A DNA stretch of 64,000 nucleotides from Nocardiopsis sp. CNT312 (GTDB lineage Bacteria > Actinomycetota > Actinomycetes > Streptosporangiales > Streptosporangiaceae): positions 99,725 to 163,724 of the forward strand of contig NZ_AZXF01000016.1 of NCBI RefSeq assembly GCF_000515115.1. The letters are read 5' to 3'. Made by a program: the position numbers and the translations under genes. This document shows, in pieces, positions 16,375 through 25,888 of the stretch. The stretch's first letter is position 1, and every line of letters begins with the position of its first letter. The notes beneath the pieces were generated by a model. The model was not told the DNA's origin. It saw only the letters and a program-made list of their open reading frames with translations, and searched no databases.

Positions 16375-17586
16375 ATGAGCCACGCTGACCCCGTGCCCGA
16401 CGCACGCGGGCACTACGGCCGCTACGGGGGCCGCTTTGCCCCCGAAGCACTCATCGCCGCCCTCGACGAGGTCGCCGCCGAGTGGGACAAGGCCCGCCAG
16501 GACCCCGACTACCGCGCCGAACTCGACGAACTCCTGCGCAGCTACACCGGACGGCCCAGCCCGCTCACCGACGCGCGCAACTTCTCCGAGCACTGCGGCG
16601 GAGCACGGATCCTCCTCAAACGCGAGGACCTCAACCACACCGGCTCCCACAAGATCAACAACGTGCTCGGCCAGGCCCTGCTCACCAAGCGGATGGGCAA
16701 GACCCGCGTCATCGCCGAGACCGGAGCCGGACAGCACGGCGTGGCCACCGCCACCGCCTGCGCCCTCCTCGGCCTCGACTGCGTCGTCTACATGGGGGAG
16801 GAGGACACCCGCCGCCAGGCCCTCAACGTCGCCCGCATGCGCATGCTCGGTGCCGAGGTCGTCCCCGTCACCATCGGCAGCCGCACCCTCAAGGACGCCA
16901 TCAACGAGGCCTTCCGCGACTGGGTGGCCAACGTCGAGACCACCCACTACCTCTTCGGCACCGTCGCCGGGCCGCACCCCTTCCCGAAGCTGGTGCGCGA
17001 CCTGCACTTCGTCGTCGGCGAGGAGGCGCGCGCACAGGTCCTGGAACTGACCGGCAAGCTGCCCGACGCCGTCGCCGCCTGCGTGGGCGGCGGCTCCAAC
17101 GCCATCGCGATCTTCGCCGCCTTCATCCCCGACGAGGGCGTCGCCCTGCACGGCTTCGAGGCCGGGGGAGAGGGCGCGCACACCTCCAGGACCGCGGCCT
17201 CCATCACCGCCGGGGCCCCCGGCGTGTTCCACGGCGCCCGCACCTACGTCCTCCAGGACGAGTTCGGGCAGACCTTGCCCAGCCACTCCATCTCCGCCGG
17301 ACTCGACTACCCGGCGGTCGGCCCCGAACACGCCCACCTGGCCGACACGGGACGCGCCTCCTACGAACCGGTCACCGACGCCGAGGCCATGGAGGCCTTC
17401 CGGCTGCTGTGCCGCACCGAGGGCATCATCCCCGCCATCGAGAGCGCCCACGCCCTAGCCGGGGCGCGCAAGCTCGGTGAGCGGCTCGGTCCGGAGGCCG
17501 TCATCCTGGTCAACCTCTCCGGGCGCGGCGACAAGGACGTGGACACGGCGGCGGCCTACTTCGGCCTCGTGGAGGGAGACGCGTGA
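16375..17586 (+). CDS. trpB: Tryptophan synthase beta chain
   Basis: Joins indole and serine with PLP to give tryptophan. 403 residues from ATG 16375 behind [22 protein letters not shown] carries the PLP-binding lysine (residue 93), ETGAGQHG is the catalytic loop, and [15 protein letters not shown] binds PLP phosphate. This is the TrpB1 type that works with TrpA: it starts directly with [14 protein letters not shown] and lacks the long N-terminus of TrpB2. It overlaps trpA by GTGA, so alpha and beta chains are made together. Confidence 0.98.
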   Translation: MSHADPVPDARGHYGRYGGRFAPEALIAALDEVAAEWDKARQDPDYRAELDELLRSYTGRPSPLTDARNFSEHCGGARILLKREDLNHTGSHKINNVLGQALLTKRMGKTRVIAETGAGQHGVATATACALLGLDCVVYMGEEDTRRQALNVARMRMLGAEVVPVTIGSRTLKDAINEAFRDWVANVETTHYLFGTVAGPHPFPKLVRDLHFVVGEEARAQVLELTGKLPDAVAACVGGGSNAIAIFAAFIPDEGVALHGFEAGGEGAHTSRTAASITAGAPGVFHGARTYVLQDEFGQTLPSHSISAGLDYPAVGPEHAHLADTGRASYEPVTDAEAMEAFRLLCRTEGIIPAIESAHALAGARKLGERLGPEAVILVNLSGRGDKDVDTAAAYFGLVEGDA

Positions 17587-18392
17587 GCACCCTGCAGAGC
17601 ACACTGGCCCAGGCGCGGTCCGAGAACCGCGCGGCCCTGATCGGCTACCTGCCCGCGGGCTTCCCCGACACGGCCTCCTCCATCAGGGTCGTCGAGGCCA
17701 TGGTCGAGGGCGGCTGCGACGTCATCGAGGTCGGCCTGCCCTACTCCGACCCCATGATGGACGGCCCCACCATCCAGAGGGCCGCCGACCGCGCCCTGGC
17801 CGCCGGGACCACCACCGAGGAGGTTTTCCGCGTGGTCGAGGCGACCGCCGCCACCGGGGCCGCAGCCGTCGTCATGTCCTACTGGAACCCGATCGAGCGC
17901 TACGGCGTGGAACGCTTCGCCGAGCGGCTCGCCAAGGCGGGCGGGGCCGGGGTGATCACCCCCGACCTCATCCCCGAGGAGGCCGACGCCTGGAGGGCCG
18001 CCTCCGAGCGGTCCGGCCTCGACCGGATCTTCCTCGTCGCGCCCTCCTCCACCGACGAGCGGCTGGCGCTCACCACCGGGGCGTGCAGCGGGTTCGTCTA
18101 CGCCGCCTCGCTCATGGGCGTCACCGGCACCCGCACCCAGGTCGCCGACACCGCCGAGACGCTGGTGCGGCGCACCCGCGAGGTGACCCGCGCGTCCGGA
18201 CTGCCGGTGTGCGTGGGCCTGGGTATCTCCACCGGAGCCCAGGCCGCGGAGGTCGCCGCCTACGCCGACGGCGTGATCGTCGGCGCCGGGTTCTGCCAGC
18301 GGGTGCTGGACGCCCCCGACCTGGAGACCGGGCTCATCGCGGTCCGCTCCTTCGCCGAGGAGCTCGCCGCCGGGGTGCGCTCGCGGGGCTGA
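17583..18392 (+). CDS. trpA: Tryptophan synthase alpha chain
   Basis: Cleaves indole-3-glycerol phosphate to indole, channelled to TrpB. 269 residues from GTG 17583, overlapping the trpB stop. The two catalytic acids fall at the textbook positions, Glu49 and Asp60 in [34 protein letters not shown] and the phosphate motif VGLGISTG are all present. It closes the trpC-trpB-trpA group; trpE, trpG and trpD are not in the window. Confidence 0.97.
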   Translation: MSTLQSTLAQARSENRAALIGYLPAGFPDTASSIRVVEAMVEGGCDVIEVGLPYSDPMMDGPTIQRAADRALAAGTTTEEVFRVVEATAATGAAAVVMSYWNPIERYGVERFAERLAKAGGAGVITPDLIPEEADAWRAASERSGLDRIFLVAPSSTDERLALTTGACSGFVYAASLMGVTGTRTQVADTAETLVRRTREVTRASGLPVCVGLGISTGAQAAEVAAYADGVIVGAGFCQRVLDAPDLETGLIAVRSFAEELAAGVRSRG

Positions 18393-18494
18393 CGCCGTGC
18401 GGCGGGCCGCTCCGAGCGGCCCGCCGCCCACGGGGGACCCCGCGGCGTGTGCCTGTCCGGGCCGGGTAGGGTCGCGGCGCGGCACCCGACCCGG

Positions 18495-18523
18495 TTCTGC
18501 GCATCCCCCGGGGCCAGTAGGAT
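18495..18523 (+). promoter_or_regulatory. Promoter TTCTGC-17-TAGGAT for the MauE/DsbA group
   Basis: TAGGAT at 18518-18523 is a near-ideal actinobacterial -10, with a weak TTCTGC 17 bp upstream. Transcription would begin near 18530, giving a 5' leader of about 74 bases before ATG 18604. Confidence 0.5.
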
Positions 18524-18603
18524 CGGTGTGTCACTCCGGGCGAGCGTTCGTTCGCCGCGAGTCACGCAACCACCCGGTCATCCCGCTTCCCGAAGGCCAC
18601 ACG

Positions 18604-19128
18604 ATGATGGACACAGGCGACACCCCCGCCGAGGACCTCCACGAGGACACCCCGACCCCGTCCCGCTGGGAGACGGTCCAGCCCTGGCTCACCCTCGCCT
18701 GCCGGGTGGGCCTCGCCGCCGTCCTCATCCTCGCCGCGGTCACCAAGTACCCGCCCGCGATGTCGGTCCAGGCCGTGGAGGCCTACGACCTCTTCCCCGC
18801 CGACATCGCCCGCCTCATCGGCTACACCCTCCCCCTCTTCGAACTCGCGCTGGCCCTGCTCCTCCTCGCCGGGCTCGCCACGCGCTACGTCGGAGCCGCC
18901 AGCGCCCTGCTCATGCTCGTCTTCATCGCCGGGATCGTCTCGGCCATGGCCAGGGGACTCAACATCGACTGCGGCTGCTTCGGCGGCGGCGGCCAGGTCG
19001 CCCCCGAGGACACCCGGTACGGCCTGGACATCGCCCGCGACATCGCCTTCATGGCCATGGGCGCCTTCATCGCCCTCTGGCCGCGATCGCCCTTCGCACT
19101 CGACCGAGTCCTTGGAGTTTTCCGGTGA
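18604..19128 (+). CDS. MauE/DoxX-like membrane protein
   Basis: 174 residues from ATG 18604 (ATG 18607 is equally possible). Four membrane helices (about 28-48, 68-88, 90-112, 130-152) carry the DoxX/MauE pattern VLILAAVTKYPPAMSVQAVEAYDLFP. Between helices 3 and 4 sits DCGCFGGGG, a Cys-Gly-Cys motif shared by MauE-type proteins that partner thiol oxidoreductases. It overlaps or abuts a DsbA-like gene, so it probably recycles that enzyme's disulfide in place of DsbB or VKOR. That is inference from motif and neighbourhood. Confidence 0.85.
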   Translation: MMDTGDTPAEDLHEDTPTPSRWETVQPWLTLACRVGLAAVLILAAVTKYPPAMSVQAVEAYDLFPADIARLIGYTLPLFELALALLLLAGLATRYVGAASALLMLVFIAGIVSAMARGLNIDCGCFGGGGQVAPEDTRYGLDIARDIAFMAMGAFIALWPRSPFALDRVLGVFR

Positions 19129-19160
19129 CGCACGACCAGACGCAGAAGAGGGAAGAGAGC

Positions 19161-20141
19161 ATGGGCAGTGAAGCGCGCCGACGCTCACGCGAGCGGCTCA
19201 GGCAGCAGCGGGAGAAGGACCAGCGTGCCGCCGCACGCAAGCGCGGCCTCACCGTCGCCCTGATCGCCGTCGGTGTCGTCGCCCTCGTCGTCGGGGTCGG
19301 CTACGTCATCCTCAACCTCGACAGCAGCGGCGCCGACTACGACGGCGGCCTCGCCCCGCAGACCCTCCAGGCCGACGGCAGCGTCGTCATGGCCGAGCCC
19401 GGCGCCCAAGCGCCCGTCGTCGAGGTCTACGCCGACTACCAGTGCCCCGCCTGCCGCCAGTTCGAACTGCTCAACGGCGACCTCCTCCAGGAGAAGGCCG
19501 CCCTGGGCGAGGCCATCGTGCAGTTCCGTCCCGTGAGTATCTTCGCCCGGCAGCCCGAACCCATCAGCGGCAACTCCCTGCGGGCCGGCGCCGCAGCCCG
19601 GGCCGCCGCCGACCACGGCGTCTTCGTCCAGTACAACGACCTGCTCTTCGAGAACCAGCCCACCGAGGGCTCCGAGGGATTCACCCCCCAGCAGCTCAAG
19701 GAGCTGTTCGCCGAGACCGACGCCCCCGAGGGGGCGGCCGCCGGGTTCGACGAGCGCGTCGACGCCGAGGCCGAGACCGTCGACCGCTTCACCGGCGAGT
19801 TCCTGCCCGCCCTCACCGCCGACGCCGTCGAGGAGTTCGGCCAGGATGAGGTGGCCGCCATGCCCCTCACCGACCTGCTCGACTGGGGTGCCGACAACGG
19901 GCACGACCCGTCCTTTCTGGAGGGGACCTACACCGGCGAGACCATCGAGGCCACCGGGAACGCCTACACTCGCTACAGCGGAGAGAACGCCTTCCGCGCC
20001 ACACCCTCCGTCTACATCAACGGTGAGCTGCTCGACAACACCACGACCATGACCGTCCGCGGGCTCCGCGGCGCGATCGACGACGCGGCTCCCGGCGAGG
20101 TCGAGACCGAGCCGTTGACCGACGGGGGCGGCACCGACTAG
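19161..20141 (+). CDS. Membrane-anchored DsbA-like thiol oxidoreductase
   Basis: 326 residues from ATG 19161, behind GAAGAGGGAAGAG; GTG 19125 overlapping the previous stop is an alternative. A basic cytoplasmic N-terminus (RRRSRERLRQQREK) and one helix (about 35-58) place a thioredoxin-fold domain outside. EVYADYQCPACRQFE carries the CPAC active site, Cys95-Cys98, and ATPSVYING supplies the cis-proline. The insert between is helical, as in DsbA, and the C-terminus is acidic. It should form or transfer disulfides in exported proteins; the MauE-like neighbour is the likely redox partner. Confidence 0.9.
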   Translation: MGSEARRRSRERLRQQREKDQRAAARKRGLTVALIAVGVVALVVGVGYVILNLDSSGADYDGGLAPQTLQADGSVVMAEPGAQAPVVEVYADYQCPACRQFELLNGDLLQEKAALGEAIVQFRPVSIFARQPEPISGNSLRAGAAARAAADHGVFVQYNDLLFENQPTEGSEGFTPQQLKELFAETDAPEGAAAGFDERVDAEAETVDRFTGEFLPALTADAVEEFGQDEVAAMPLTDLLDWGADNGHDPSFLEGTYTGETIEATGNAYTRYSGENAFRATPSVYINGELLDNTTTMTVRGLRGAIDDAAPGEVETEPLTDGGGTD

Positions 20142-20190
20142 CCCTCCCTGACGACACCCCCGAACCCGGGGCGAACCCGAGAGCAGAGCA

Positions 20191-21330
20191 GTGACACCGT
20201 TGTCGACAGCCTCTGGGGGCACGGCCGAGTACGGCCGTGCCCTCGCGGCCATCCCCAGTCCCCAGGTGAACTCGATCCACCTCTTCGGCCCCTTCGAGAT
20301 CCACTTCTACGCCCTGTGCATCCTGGCAGGCGTCATCACCGCCGTGTTCTGGAGCGAACGCCGCTGGGCCGCCATGGGGGGTGAGAAGGGCACCATCCTG
20401 GACATGGCCGTGTGGGCCGTCATCCTCGGCCTCATCGGCGGACGGCTCTACCACGTCATCAGCGACGCCCAGCTCTACTTCGGCCCCGGCCGCGACCCCG
20501 TCCAGGCCCTGTACGTGTGGAACGGCGGGCTCGGCATCTGGGGCGCCATCCCGATGGGTGCCCTCGGCGTCTGGCTGGTCGCCCGCAGGCGCGGACTGTC
20601 CATGTCCAAGCTCTCCTTCGCCATCGCCCCCACCATCCCGCTCGCCCAGGCCCTGGGACGCTGGGGCAACTACTTCAACCAGGAACTGTTCGGTGCCCCC
20701 ACCGACCTGCCCTGGGCCCTGCGCATCGACCCCTACCCCGACGGCGGACTGCGGCCGGGCATGACCCCCGGCGAGTTCACCTACCACCCCACGTTCCTCT
20801 ACGAGTCCCTGTGGTGCCTGGGCCTGGCCGTCCTCCTCGCCTACCTGGGACGCCGCTTCGAGCACCGGCTGGGCGGCGGACGCCTCTTCGCCCTCTACAT
20901 CATGGGCTACTGCGTCGGCCGGTTCTGGATCGAGTACCTGCGGGTGGACCCGGCCAACGACTTTTTCGGGCTTCGCCTGAACAACTGGACCTCCATCGTG
21001 GTCTTCCTCGGCGCCCTCGCCTACTTCCTCTGGGCCGGCCGCCGCCTGGACTCCTTCTCCACCGCCGTCGTCCCGCACGGCCACGATGCCGGAACCCAGG
21101 TGTTCGGCGCCACAGCTGCGGGTGAGACGGCCGACGACGGAACCGTCTACAGCGCCGTGGACACGGAGGGGACGGGCTCCGGCACCGACGGCGGCGACCC
21201 CGCCGAGGCCGGAACGGAATATCACCCGACCCCTGAGCGATCTAGTAGCCAGGGTTCGACGGAGCAGGGCGCCGACGAAGGCGCCGCCGACGCAGGCACG
21301 GAAGACGACTCCAGGTCGAAGCCCGAGTAA
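20191..21330 (+). CDS. lgt: Prolipoprotein diacylglyceryl transferase
   Basis: Transfers diacylglycerol from phosphatidylglycerol to the lipobox cysteine of prolipoproteins in the membrane. 379 residues from GTG 20191. Seven hydrophobic segments cover about residues 30-285. Key motifs are GRLYHVISD, WNGGLGIWGAIPMG and the signature region LGRWGNYFNQELFGAPT. Helices end at SIVVFLGALAYFLWAG and an acidic tail of about 85 residues follows, rich in Asp, Glu, Gly and Thr, longer than in enterobacterial Lgt but common in actinomycetes. Likely clients in this window are LivJ and the DUF3060 lipoprotein. Confidence 0.96.
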   Translation: MTPLSTASGGTAEYGRALAAIPSPQVNSIHLFGPFEIHFYALCILAGVITAVFWSERRWAAMGGEKGTILDMAVWAVILGLIGGRLYHVISDAQLYFGPGRDPVQALYVWNGGLGIWGAIPMGALGVWLVARRRGLSMSKLSFAIAPTIPLAQALGRWGNYFNQELFGAPTDLPWALRIDPYPDGGLRPGMTPGEFTYHPTFLYESLWCLGLAVLLAYLGRRFEHRLGGGRLFALYIMGYCVGRFWIEYLRVDPANDFFGLRLNNWTSIVVFLGALAYFLWAGRRLDSFSTAVVPHGHDAGTQVFGATAAGETADDGTVYSAVDTEGTGSGTDGGDPAEAGTEYHPTPERSSSQGSTEQGADEGAADAGTEDDSRSKPE

Positions 21331-21439
21331 CCAGGGCCACCCGAACATCCCATCCGGCCGACCGGGCCCGTGTCCGGTCCGCCGCGGGGTGTCTCCTGTA
21401 CCTACCGAGCAGACCACGGGTTGACGATTGAGAAGAACC

Positions 21440-22528
21440 GTGAGCAGAGCTGAGTCCGTGTCAGACCGACGAGCCCACCGCGCCGACGAGGCCTCCGACT
21501 ACGACCCCAACGAGGACTTCTCCGCCGAGTACGGCCACACCCGCACGGGTACCGGATCGCGGCGCCGCTCCGCGCGGGAGGACGCCTCCGGAACCGGAGG
21601 GCGCCGCAGGTCCCGGGGGTCCCGCCGCAAGAGCTCCGGCCCCGCCAGGGCTGCCAAGGCCGCCCGCGCCGGAACGGACAGGGCCTCGGCCTTCTCCGCC
21701 TCGGCCATCAAGCGCGTCTCCGTGCTCAAGGACCGGCCCAACCAGATCGTGTACACGCTCGCCGAACAGAACCGGCGCAAGCGCGGCACCGCCGTCCTGA
21801 CCACCCTCTTCGGAGCCTTCGGGGTCGCCCTGCTCGTCCTCCTGGGCCTGTTGGTCTACCAGCTCTTCAGCGGGCCGGGTGGCGCCCTCGTCGACGGCGA
21901 GGACGTCATCGCCGCCCCGCCCGAGGGCCACAGCACCCTCACCCCGCAGCAGTTCCGCGCCGAGCCCAACAACGGGGACACCTTCGGCCCCATCGCCGAG
22001 CGCCCCGAGGACGCCGAACCGATGACCGAGGAGGCCGTCTTCGGCGGTGCCGAGGACGTCGAGGTCAACGGGATGACGCTCCAACTCGACGAGGGCCGGG
22101 TCACCGACTCCTGCACCTCCCTGGTGTGGGGCGAGGGCGTCGGCCAGAGCCTGATCGACGCCAACTGCTCCAGCGCCGCCACCGGCGTCTACACCGACTC
22201 CGAGGACCGCTACGTCGCCCAGGTGACGCTGTTCGACCTCGTCGACACCGAGAGCGCCCAGCGGGTGGCCGAGGCACTGGACCCGGGCAACGCCGAGTCC
22301 GGAGCCGGGTTCGTGCTCCCCGACACCGGCGACGCCCCCGGTCTGGAGGAGGGCTACAGCCAGGCCTCCACCCAGGTGATGGGCCACTACCTCGCCGTGT
22401 ACTGGGTCGCGCAGACCGACGGCTCGGCGCCCGGCGACGACACCGACATGGCCACCCTGAGCGTGGCGGCCATGAACACCGTGCTGCTGCCCTACGAGCA
22501 GGTCGTGGCCGCCGGCCGGGAGGAGTAG
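21440..22528 (+). CDS. Single-pass extracytoplasmic protein, paralogue A
   Basis: 362 residues from GTG 21440 (TTG 21428 and GTG 21458 are alternatives). The first 105 residues are disordered and rich in Arg, Ser and Asp, ending in RPNQIVYTLAEQNRRKRG. One helix (about 113-137) follows, then an extracytoplasmic domain. That domain holds CTSLVWGEGVGQSLIDANC, a C-x17-C pair, then a QVTLFDLVDTESAQRVAEAL strand-helix unit and GHYLAVYWVAQ. The same order recurs in the next gene, so these are tandem paralogues. I do not recognise the family; position after dsbA-like and lgt suggests an envelope role. Confidence 0.8.
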   Translation: MSRAESVSDRRAHRADEASDYDPNEDFSAEYGHTRTGTGSRRRSAREDASGTGGRRRSRGSRRKSSGPARAAKAARAGTDRASAFSASAIKRVSVLKDRPNQIVYTLAEQNRRKRGTAVLTTLFGAFGVALLVLLGLLVYQLFSGPGGALVDGEDVIAAPPEGHSTLTPQQFRAEPNNGDTFGPIAERPEDAEPMTEEAVFGGAEDVEVNGMTLQLDEGRVTDSCTSLVWGEGVGQSLIDANCSSAATGVYTDSEDRYVAQVTLFDLVDTESAQRVAEALDPGNAESGAGFVLPDTGDAPGLEEGYSQASTQVMGHYLAVYWVAQTDGSAPGDDTDMATLSVAAMNTVLLPYEQVVAAGREE

Positions 22529-22745
22529 CCGCTCGGACGCTCTACCTCCGCTCCCGGGCGTCCCGGTAAGATTCCGGACAGATCGCCCTAAGCGTGTTCG
22601 GGCCGGCCCCACCGTGTGGCCGGCCCGGACTCGTGGCGGGGCGCCGCCCGCATCCCCGTATCCTCCCAGTGGGGGAGGCGCTCGCGGGCCGCCCCGGTCC
22701 GTGCGCCGCGCGCGACCCGACCGACGTTCACACATTCGAGGCTCG

Positions 22746-23705
22746 ATGTACCCGGAAAACAGGCGGTCCCTCCCGCAGGGTTCCGCGCAGGAACCAGCCG
22801 ACCCGTCGGCGCCCCGGTCCTCGGGGCGGCGCAGGGACGACGTCCCCGACGGGTCCCCCGAGGGCACGCGTCCGGGCGGACGCCGCCGGGCCGGGGGGCG
22901 GAGGAAGCAGCGGAGCCGCCGCGGGCCCGTGATCGCCCTGGTGTGCGGACTGCTGGTCCTGGCCGTGGCCGCCGCGGGCGCCGTGGTCTACTTCGGCCCC
23001 TTCGACGGCGAGGGCGCCTCAGACGGCGAACCCGTACAGACCCGCCCCGAGGTGTACCGGACGGTGGACACCGGGCGCATGAACGAGGTGCTGGCCTCCC
23101 GGGAGGCCGACAACCGCCCCCTCAACGAGTCCGAGCTGTTCGAGCGGCACAACGCCGAGATCTCCAGCCAGGACATCGACTTCACCCTGCGCGACTCTGA
23201 CCTCACCGAGGCCTGCGAGTCGGCGGTGTGGGGGCAGCAGATCGCCGACGTCCTGGCCTCCGCCGGATGCAGCCAGGCCGCCCGCGCCACCTACGTCTCC
23301 GACGACTACTTCGGCGTCACAGCGGTGTTCAACCTCGCCGACACCGAGGGCAGCCGCGACCTGGCCGCCGCGATGGCCGACCCCGAGGACGAGCCCCAGG
23401 CGGCGGCAGCCCGGGGCTTCGTGCTCCCGCCCTCCGGGGAGGCCCCCTTCGACCGCCTCGGCCAGGGCTACAGCGCGGCCGACGCGATCGTCAGCGGCCA
23501 CTACCTCGTCGTGGTCTGGGTCCAGCCCGCCGACTCCGAATCCGTGGAAGAACGGGTGAGCCTGGCCGGACCGCTCGTGGCCCTGGCCAACGTCCGCGAC
23601 CCGCTCTACCGGCGGATGGTGACCCTCGACGAGGGGACCACCGGGACCGGCGGGGCTGGGACCGGTGAGGACGCCGCCACGGACGGCACCGGCCTGGGGC
23701 AGTAG
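22746..23705 (+). CDS. Single-pass extracytoplasmic protein, paralogue B
   Basis: 319 residues from ATG 22746. A basic disordered N-terminus (RRRAGGRRKQRSRRG) leads into one helix (about 60-82). The outside domain repeats paralogue A: CESAVWGQQIADVLASAGC, again C-x17-C with the same VWG core, then TAVFNLADTEGSRDLAAAM, GFVLPPSGEAPFDRLGQGYS and GHYLVVVWVQ. The tail is Gly/Thr-rich. A 217-bp gap with possible promoter elements (TAAGAT at 22567) separates it from paralogue A. Function unknown. Confidence 0.82.
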   Translation: MYPENRRSLPQGSAQEPADPSAPRSSGRRRDDVPDGSPEGTRPGGRRRAGGRRKQRSRRGPVIALVCGLLVLAVAAAGAVVYFGPFDGEGASDGEPVQTRPEVYRTVDTGRMNEVLASREADNRPLNESELFERHNAEISSQDIDFTLRDSDLTEACESAVWGQQIADVLASAGCSQAARATYVSDDYFGVTAVFNLADTEGSRDLAAAMADPEDEPQAAAARGFVLPPSGEAPFDRLGQGYSAADAIVSGHYLVVVWVQPADSESVEERVSLAGPLVALANVRDPLYRRMVTLDEGTTGTGGAGTGEDAATDGTGLGQ

Positions 23706-23711
23706 CCCCGC

Positions 23712-23739
23712 GCGGCCGGGCCGTGCGCGGCCCGGCCGC
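23712..23739. terminator. Bidirectional 11-bp GC hairpin between convergent genes
   Basis: Arms 23712-23722 and 23729-23739 are exact complements with a 6-base loop, filling the 36-bp gap between two converging stop codons. Confidence 0.75.
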
Positions 23740-23741
23740 CC

Positions 23742-25454
23742 TCACCACTGGTGGTCGGCCTCCAACCGCAGCACCAGCTCCTCCGCCACGCCCGGAAGCG
23801 CCGCCAGCCGGTGCCCGGGCAGGTCCAGCAGCGTGTGCCCGGACAGCCACGACGGAGCGGAGGCCACCGCGTGCCGGGAGGAGCGCTTGTTGATCGGCCG
23901 CCCCGTCCAGGCCGCGGCCTCCGCAAGCCCGCCGCGCAGCGTCGCACGCACCATCCCGTGGGCCCGCTCCTGTACGTGGAGCAGGAGCCGATCGGCGGGT
24001 CTGTCCGGATCCGGACGCCGGGTCAGGCGTACCGCAGTCAGGTGGCGGCCGCCGAACCCCCGCAGGAAGCGCACCTCGAAGCGCGGTTCGACCAGGGCGC
24101 GCAGAGCCCGCTGCCCGGCCTGGTCCCGCACCGCCTCCGCGGAGGAGGGCACGACGGCGTACACCGTGTCGGAGGACGAGGCCAGGGCGGCCCGAGCCAG
24201 CAGGCGCTCCCACCCGCCCACGAGGTTGATCACCGCGTGCTCCGAAGCGGAGACGGGAGAGGACAGCCAGGTGGACAGCCGGACCCGTCCTGAGGCCTCC
24301 TCCCGCGGCCAGTCGCCGACCAGCGTCACCTCGGGCCGGCCCACCCCGCCGCCCAGGTCCGCCGACACCGCGTCGAGCACGCCCCGTGCCAGGTCGGCGT
24401 CCATACCGCCGCGCGCCTCCTTGGCGTTGGTGCCCTGGCTGTACACACGCGCCGAGTCGGAGGAGGCTCGGGCCGGAACCCGCGTCAGGGGCCGCAGGAC
24501 GTACAGGTCGGAGGCGGCCCCGATCGACTCCGCCCCGTGGTAGTGGTTGAAGTCCGGCCACACCGCCTCCACCAGCAGGTCCATGCGCACCATCCGCGCC
24601 TGCGTCGTGGCCGCCAGACGCGGTGTGGTCTCGCTTGCCCCGTAGGCCACCAGGACCCTGCCCCGGCGCGGATCGGCCATCCCCTCCAGACCGCGCCGTA
24701 CGAACAGCTCGACCCCGTCCGGGGTGTAAGGCGGATCGGTGAAGACCACGTCGGCGCAGCCGTGCAGTGTGGAGGGCAGCCCCAGCCGCAGGTCCGCGAA
24801 GTGGGTGCGCACGATGAGCCCCTCCTCGGCCGCCACGGCGTCTATGTGGGCCAGAACGCGCTCGTCCACGTCCACCACCTCCACACGCGTGCCCGGGGAG
24901 ACCAGCGCCACGGCGATCGAGGTCAGGTCGTGGTCGCCCACGCACAGGAGGGTGCGGTCGCTCAGGTCGAACCGGGTGTTGAGCAGTAGTGCGCGCCGCA
25001 GCGCGGTGTGCGCGGTCGCCGCCACGTGGTCCAGGTCCAGGTCGGAGGCGGGCGCCTGGCGCACCGCCCGTGTCAGGACGGTCGCCGCGCGGGCGTAGAG
25101 CGGGAGTAGGTGCGCCACCGGGTCGGCGAGTTCGTCACCCGCGGCGCCGTAGTAGTCGGCGGGGCGCAGCAGCCGCACCCTGCGCTGGCCGTCACCCGTC
25201 TCGGCGTCCAGCTCCTCGGCCTCGCGCAGATCCCGTAGTACGGCGGTAACCACGGAGTGGGCGACGGAACAGGCCCGGACGAGGTCGTCGGCGCTCCACC
25301 ACCGGCCGTCGGAGAGCCGGGCCAGGATACGGCGGACACGCGGAGCGTCCACGCCGTAGCCCAGCAGCACACGCCGCGCTGCCTCGGGAAGCAGGCCGGT
25401 GCCGCCGTCGCGGACCGTCTGCGGTGGGCTGTGGGCCTTCGTGCGCTGATTCAC
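23742..25454 (-). CDS. BpsA-like branched polyamine synthase with C-terminal extension
   Basis: 570 residues from GTG 25454, chosen because AGGAG lies just upstream; ATG 25499 would add 15 residues. About residues 20-100 form a winged-helix-like module (RVRRILARLSDGRWWSADDLV). The middle is a Rossmann methyltransferase-type fold like N4-bis(aminopropyl)spermidine synthase: LLCVGDHDLTSIAVAL (GDHD at 173-176, where archaeal BpsA has GDDD) and VVFTDPPYTPDG (DPPY at 240-243). About 230 further residues follow with no motif I know. Aminopropyl transfer to a polyamine is plausible from family; an altered acceptor is possible. Confidence 0.75.
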   Translation of the reverse strand: MNQRTKAHSPPQTVRDGGTGLLPEAARRVLLGYGVDAPRVRRILARLSDGRWWSADDLVRACSVAHSVVTAVLRDLREAEELDAETGDGQRRVRLLRPADYYGAAGDELADPVAHLLPLYARAATVLTRAVRQAPASDLDLDHVAATAHTALRRALLLNTRFDLSDRTLLCVGDHDLTSIAVALVSPGTRVEVVDVDERVLAHIDAVAAEEGLIVRTHFADLRLGLPSTLHGCADVVFTDPPYTPDGVELFVRRGLEGMADPRRGRVLVAYGASETTPRLAATTQARMVRMDLLVEAVWPDFNHYHGAESIGAASDLYVLRPLTRVPARASSDSARVYSQGTNAKEARGGMDADLARGVLDAVSADLGGGVGRPEVTLVGDWPREEASGRVRLSTWLSSPVSASEHAVINLVGGWERLLARAALASSSDTVYAVVPSSAEAVRDQAGQRALRALVEPRFEVRFLRGFGGRHLTAVRLTRRPDPDRPADRLLLHVQERAHGMVRATLRGGLAEAAAWTGRPINKRSSRHAVASAPSWLSGHTLLDLPGHRLAALPGVAEELVLRLEADHQW

Positions 25455-25600
25455 GGCTCCTGGTTCCTCCGGGCCGGGGGATGTTGGGTGTCCTGGCATA
25501 CACCGATCGTCCCACGTGTGCGGCCCCGGGCCGTAAGGCGCAGGTCAGGGCGGTTCGGTCCGATGAGGGAGATATCACTCGGCGCTGGGCGGGGGGCCGC

Positions 25601-25630
25601 TTGGAGGCGGCGTTAACACCCAGGTAATGT
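25601..25630 (+). promoter_or_regulatory. Promoter-like TTGGAG-18-TAATGT
   Basis: TTGGAG (25601-25606) and TAATGT (25625-25630) are 18 bp apart. If used, the gltB mRNA would have a leader of about 440 bases. Confidence 0.4.
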
Positions 25631-25843
25631 GGACACACGGCACGTCGTGCTCACGTTCCGTACGTATGAACCCGGCGCTGGGTTGGGTTTTTACCCGCTT
25701 TGTTGGGTTTAGCAGGGTTTCCTAGTGGAAAAACCGGCTAGGCCAGCTCTCATCGGAAGAACACGCTCCGAGAGGGACACCGGTGCCGCCCCCACCGCGG
25801 GGGGCGCACCCTGGGAACAAGACCGCGAACCACAGCGTCACAT

Positions 25844-25888
25844 GGTCTAGACCTGCGATTCGCTCGCATCCGGACCAGCCTGTATAAG
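25844..25888 (+). promoter_or_regulatory. Palindrome plus TATAAG -10-like box before gltB
   Basis: GGTCTAGACC (25844-25853) is a perfect palindrome. TATAAG (25883-25888) has the form of a -10 box, and the palindrome lies 29 bp upstream of it, about where a regulator would touch the -35 region. The -35 itself is poor. Confidence 0.35.

Noticed and set aside
25666..25725. 19-codon ORF in the gltB leader
   Set aside because: No ribosome site and no Gln/Glu codon bias expected of an attenuator peptide.
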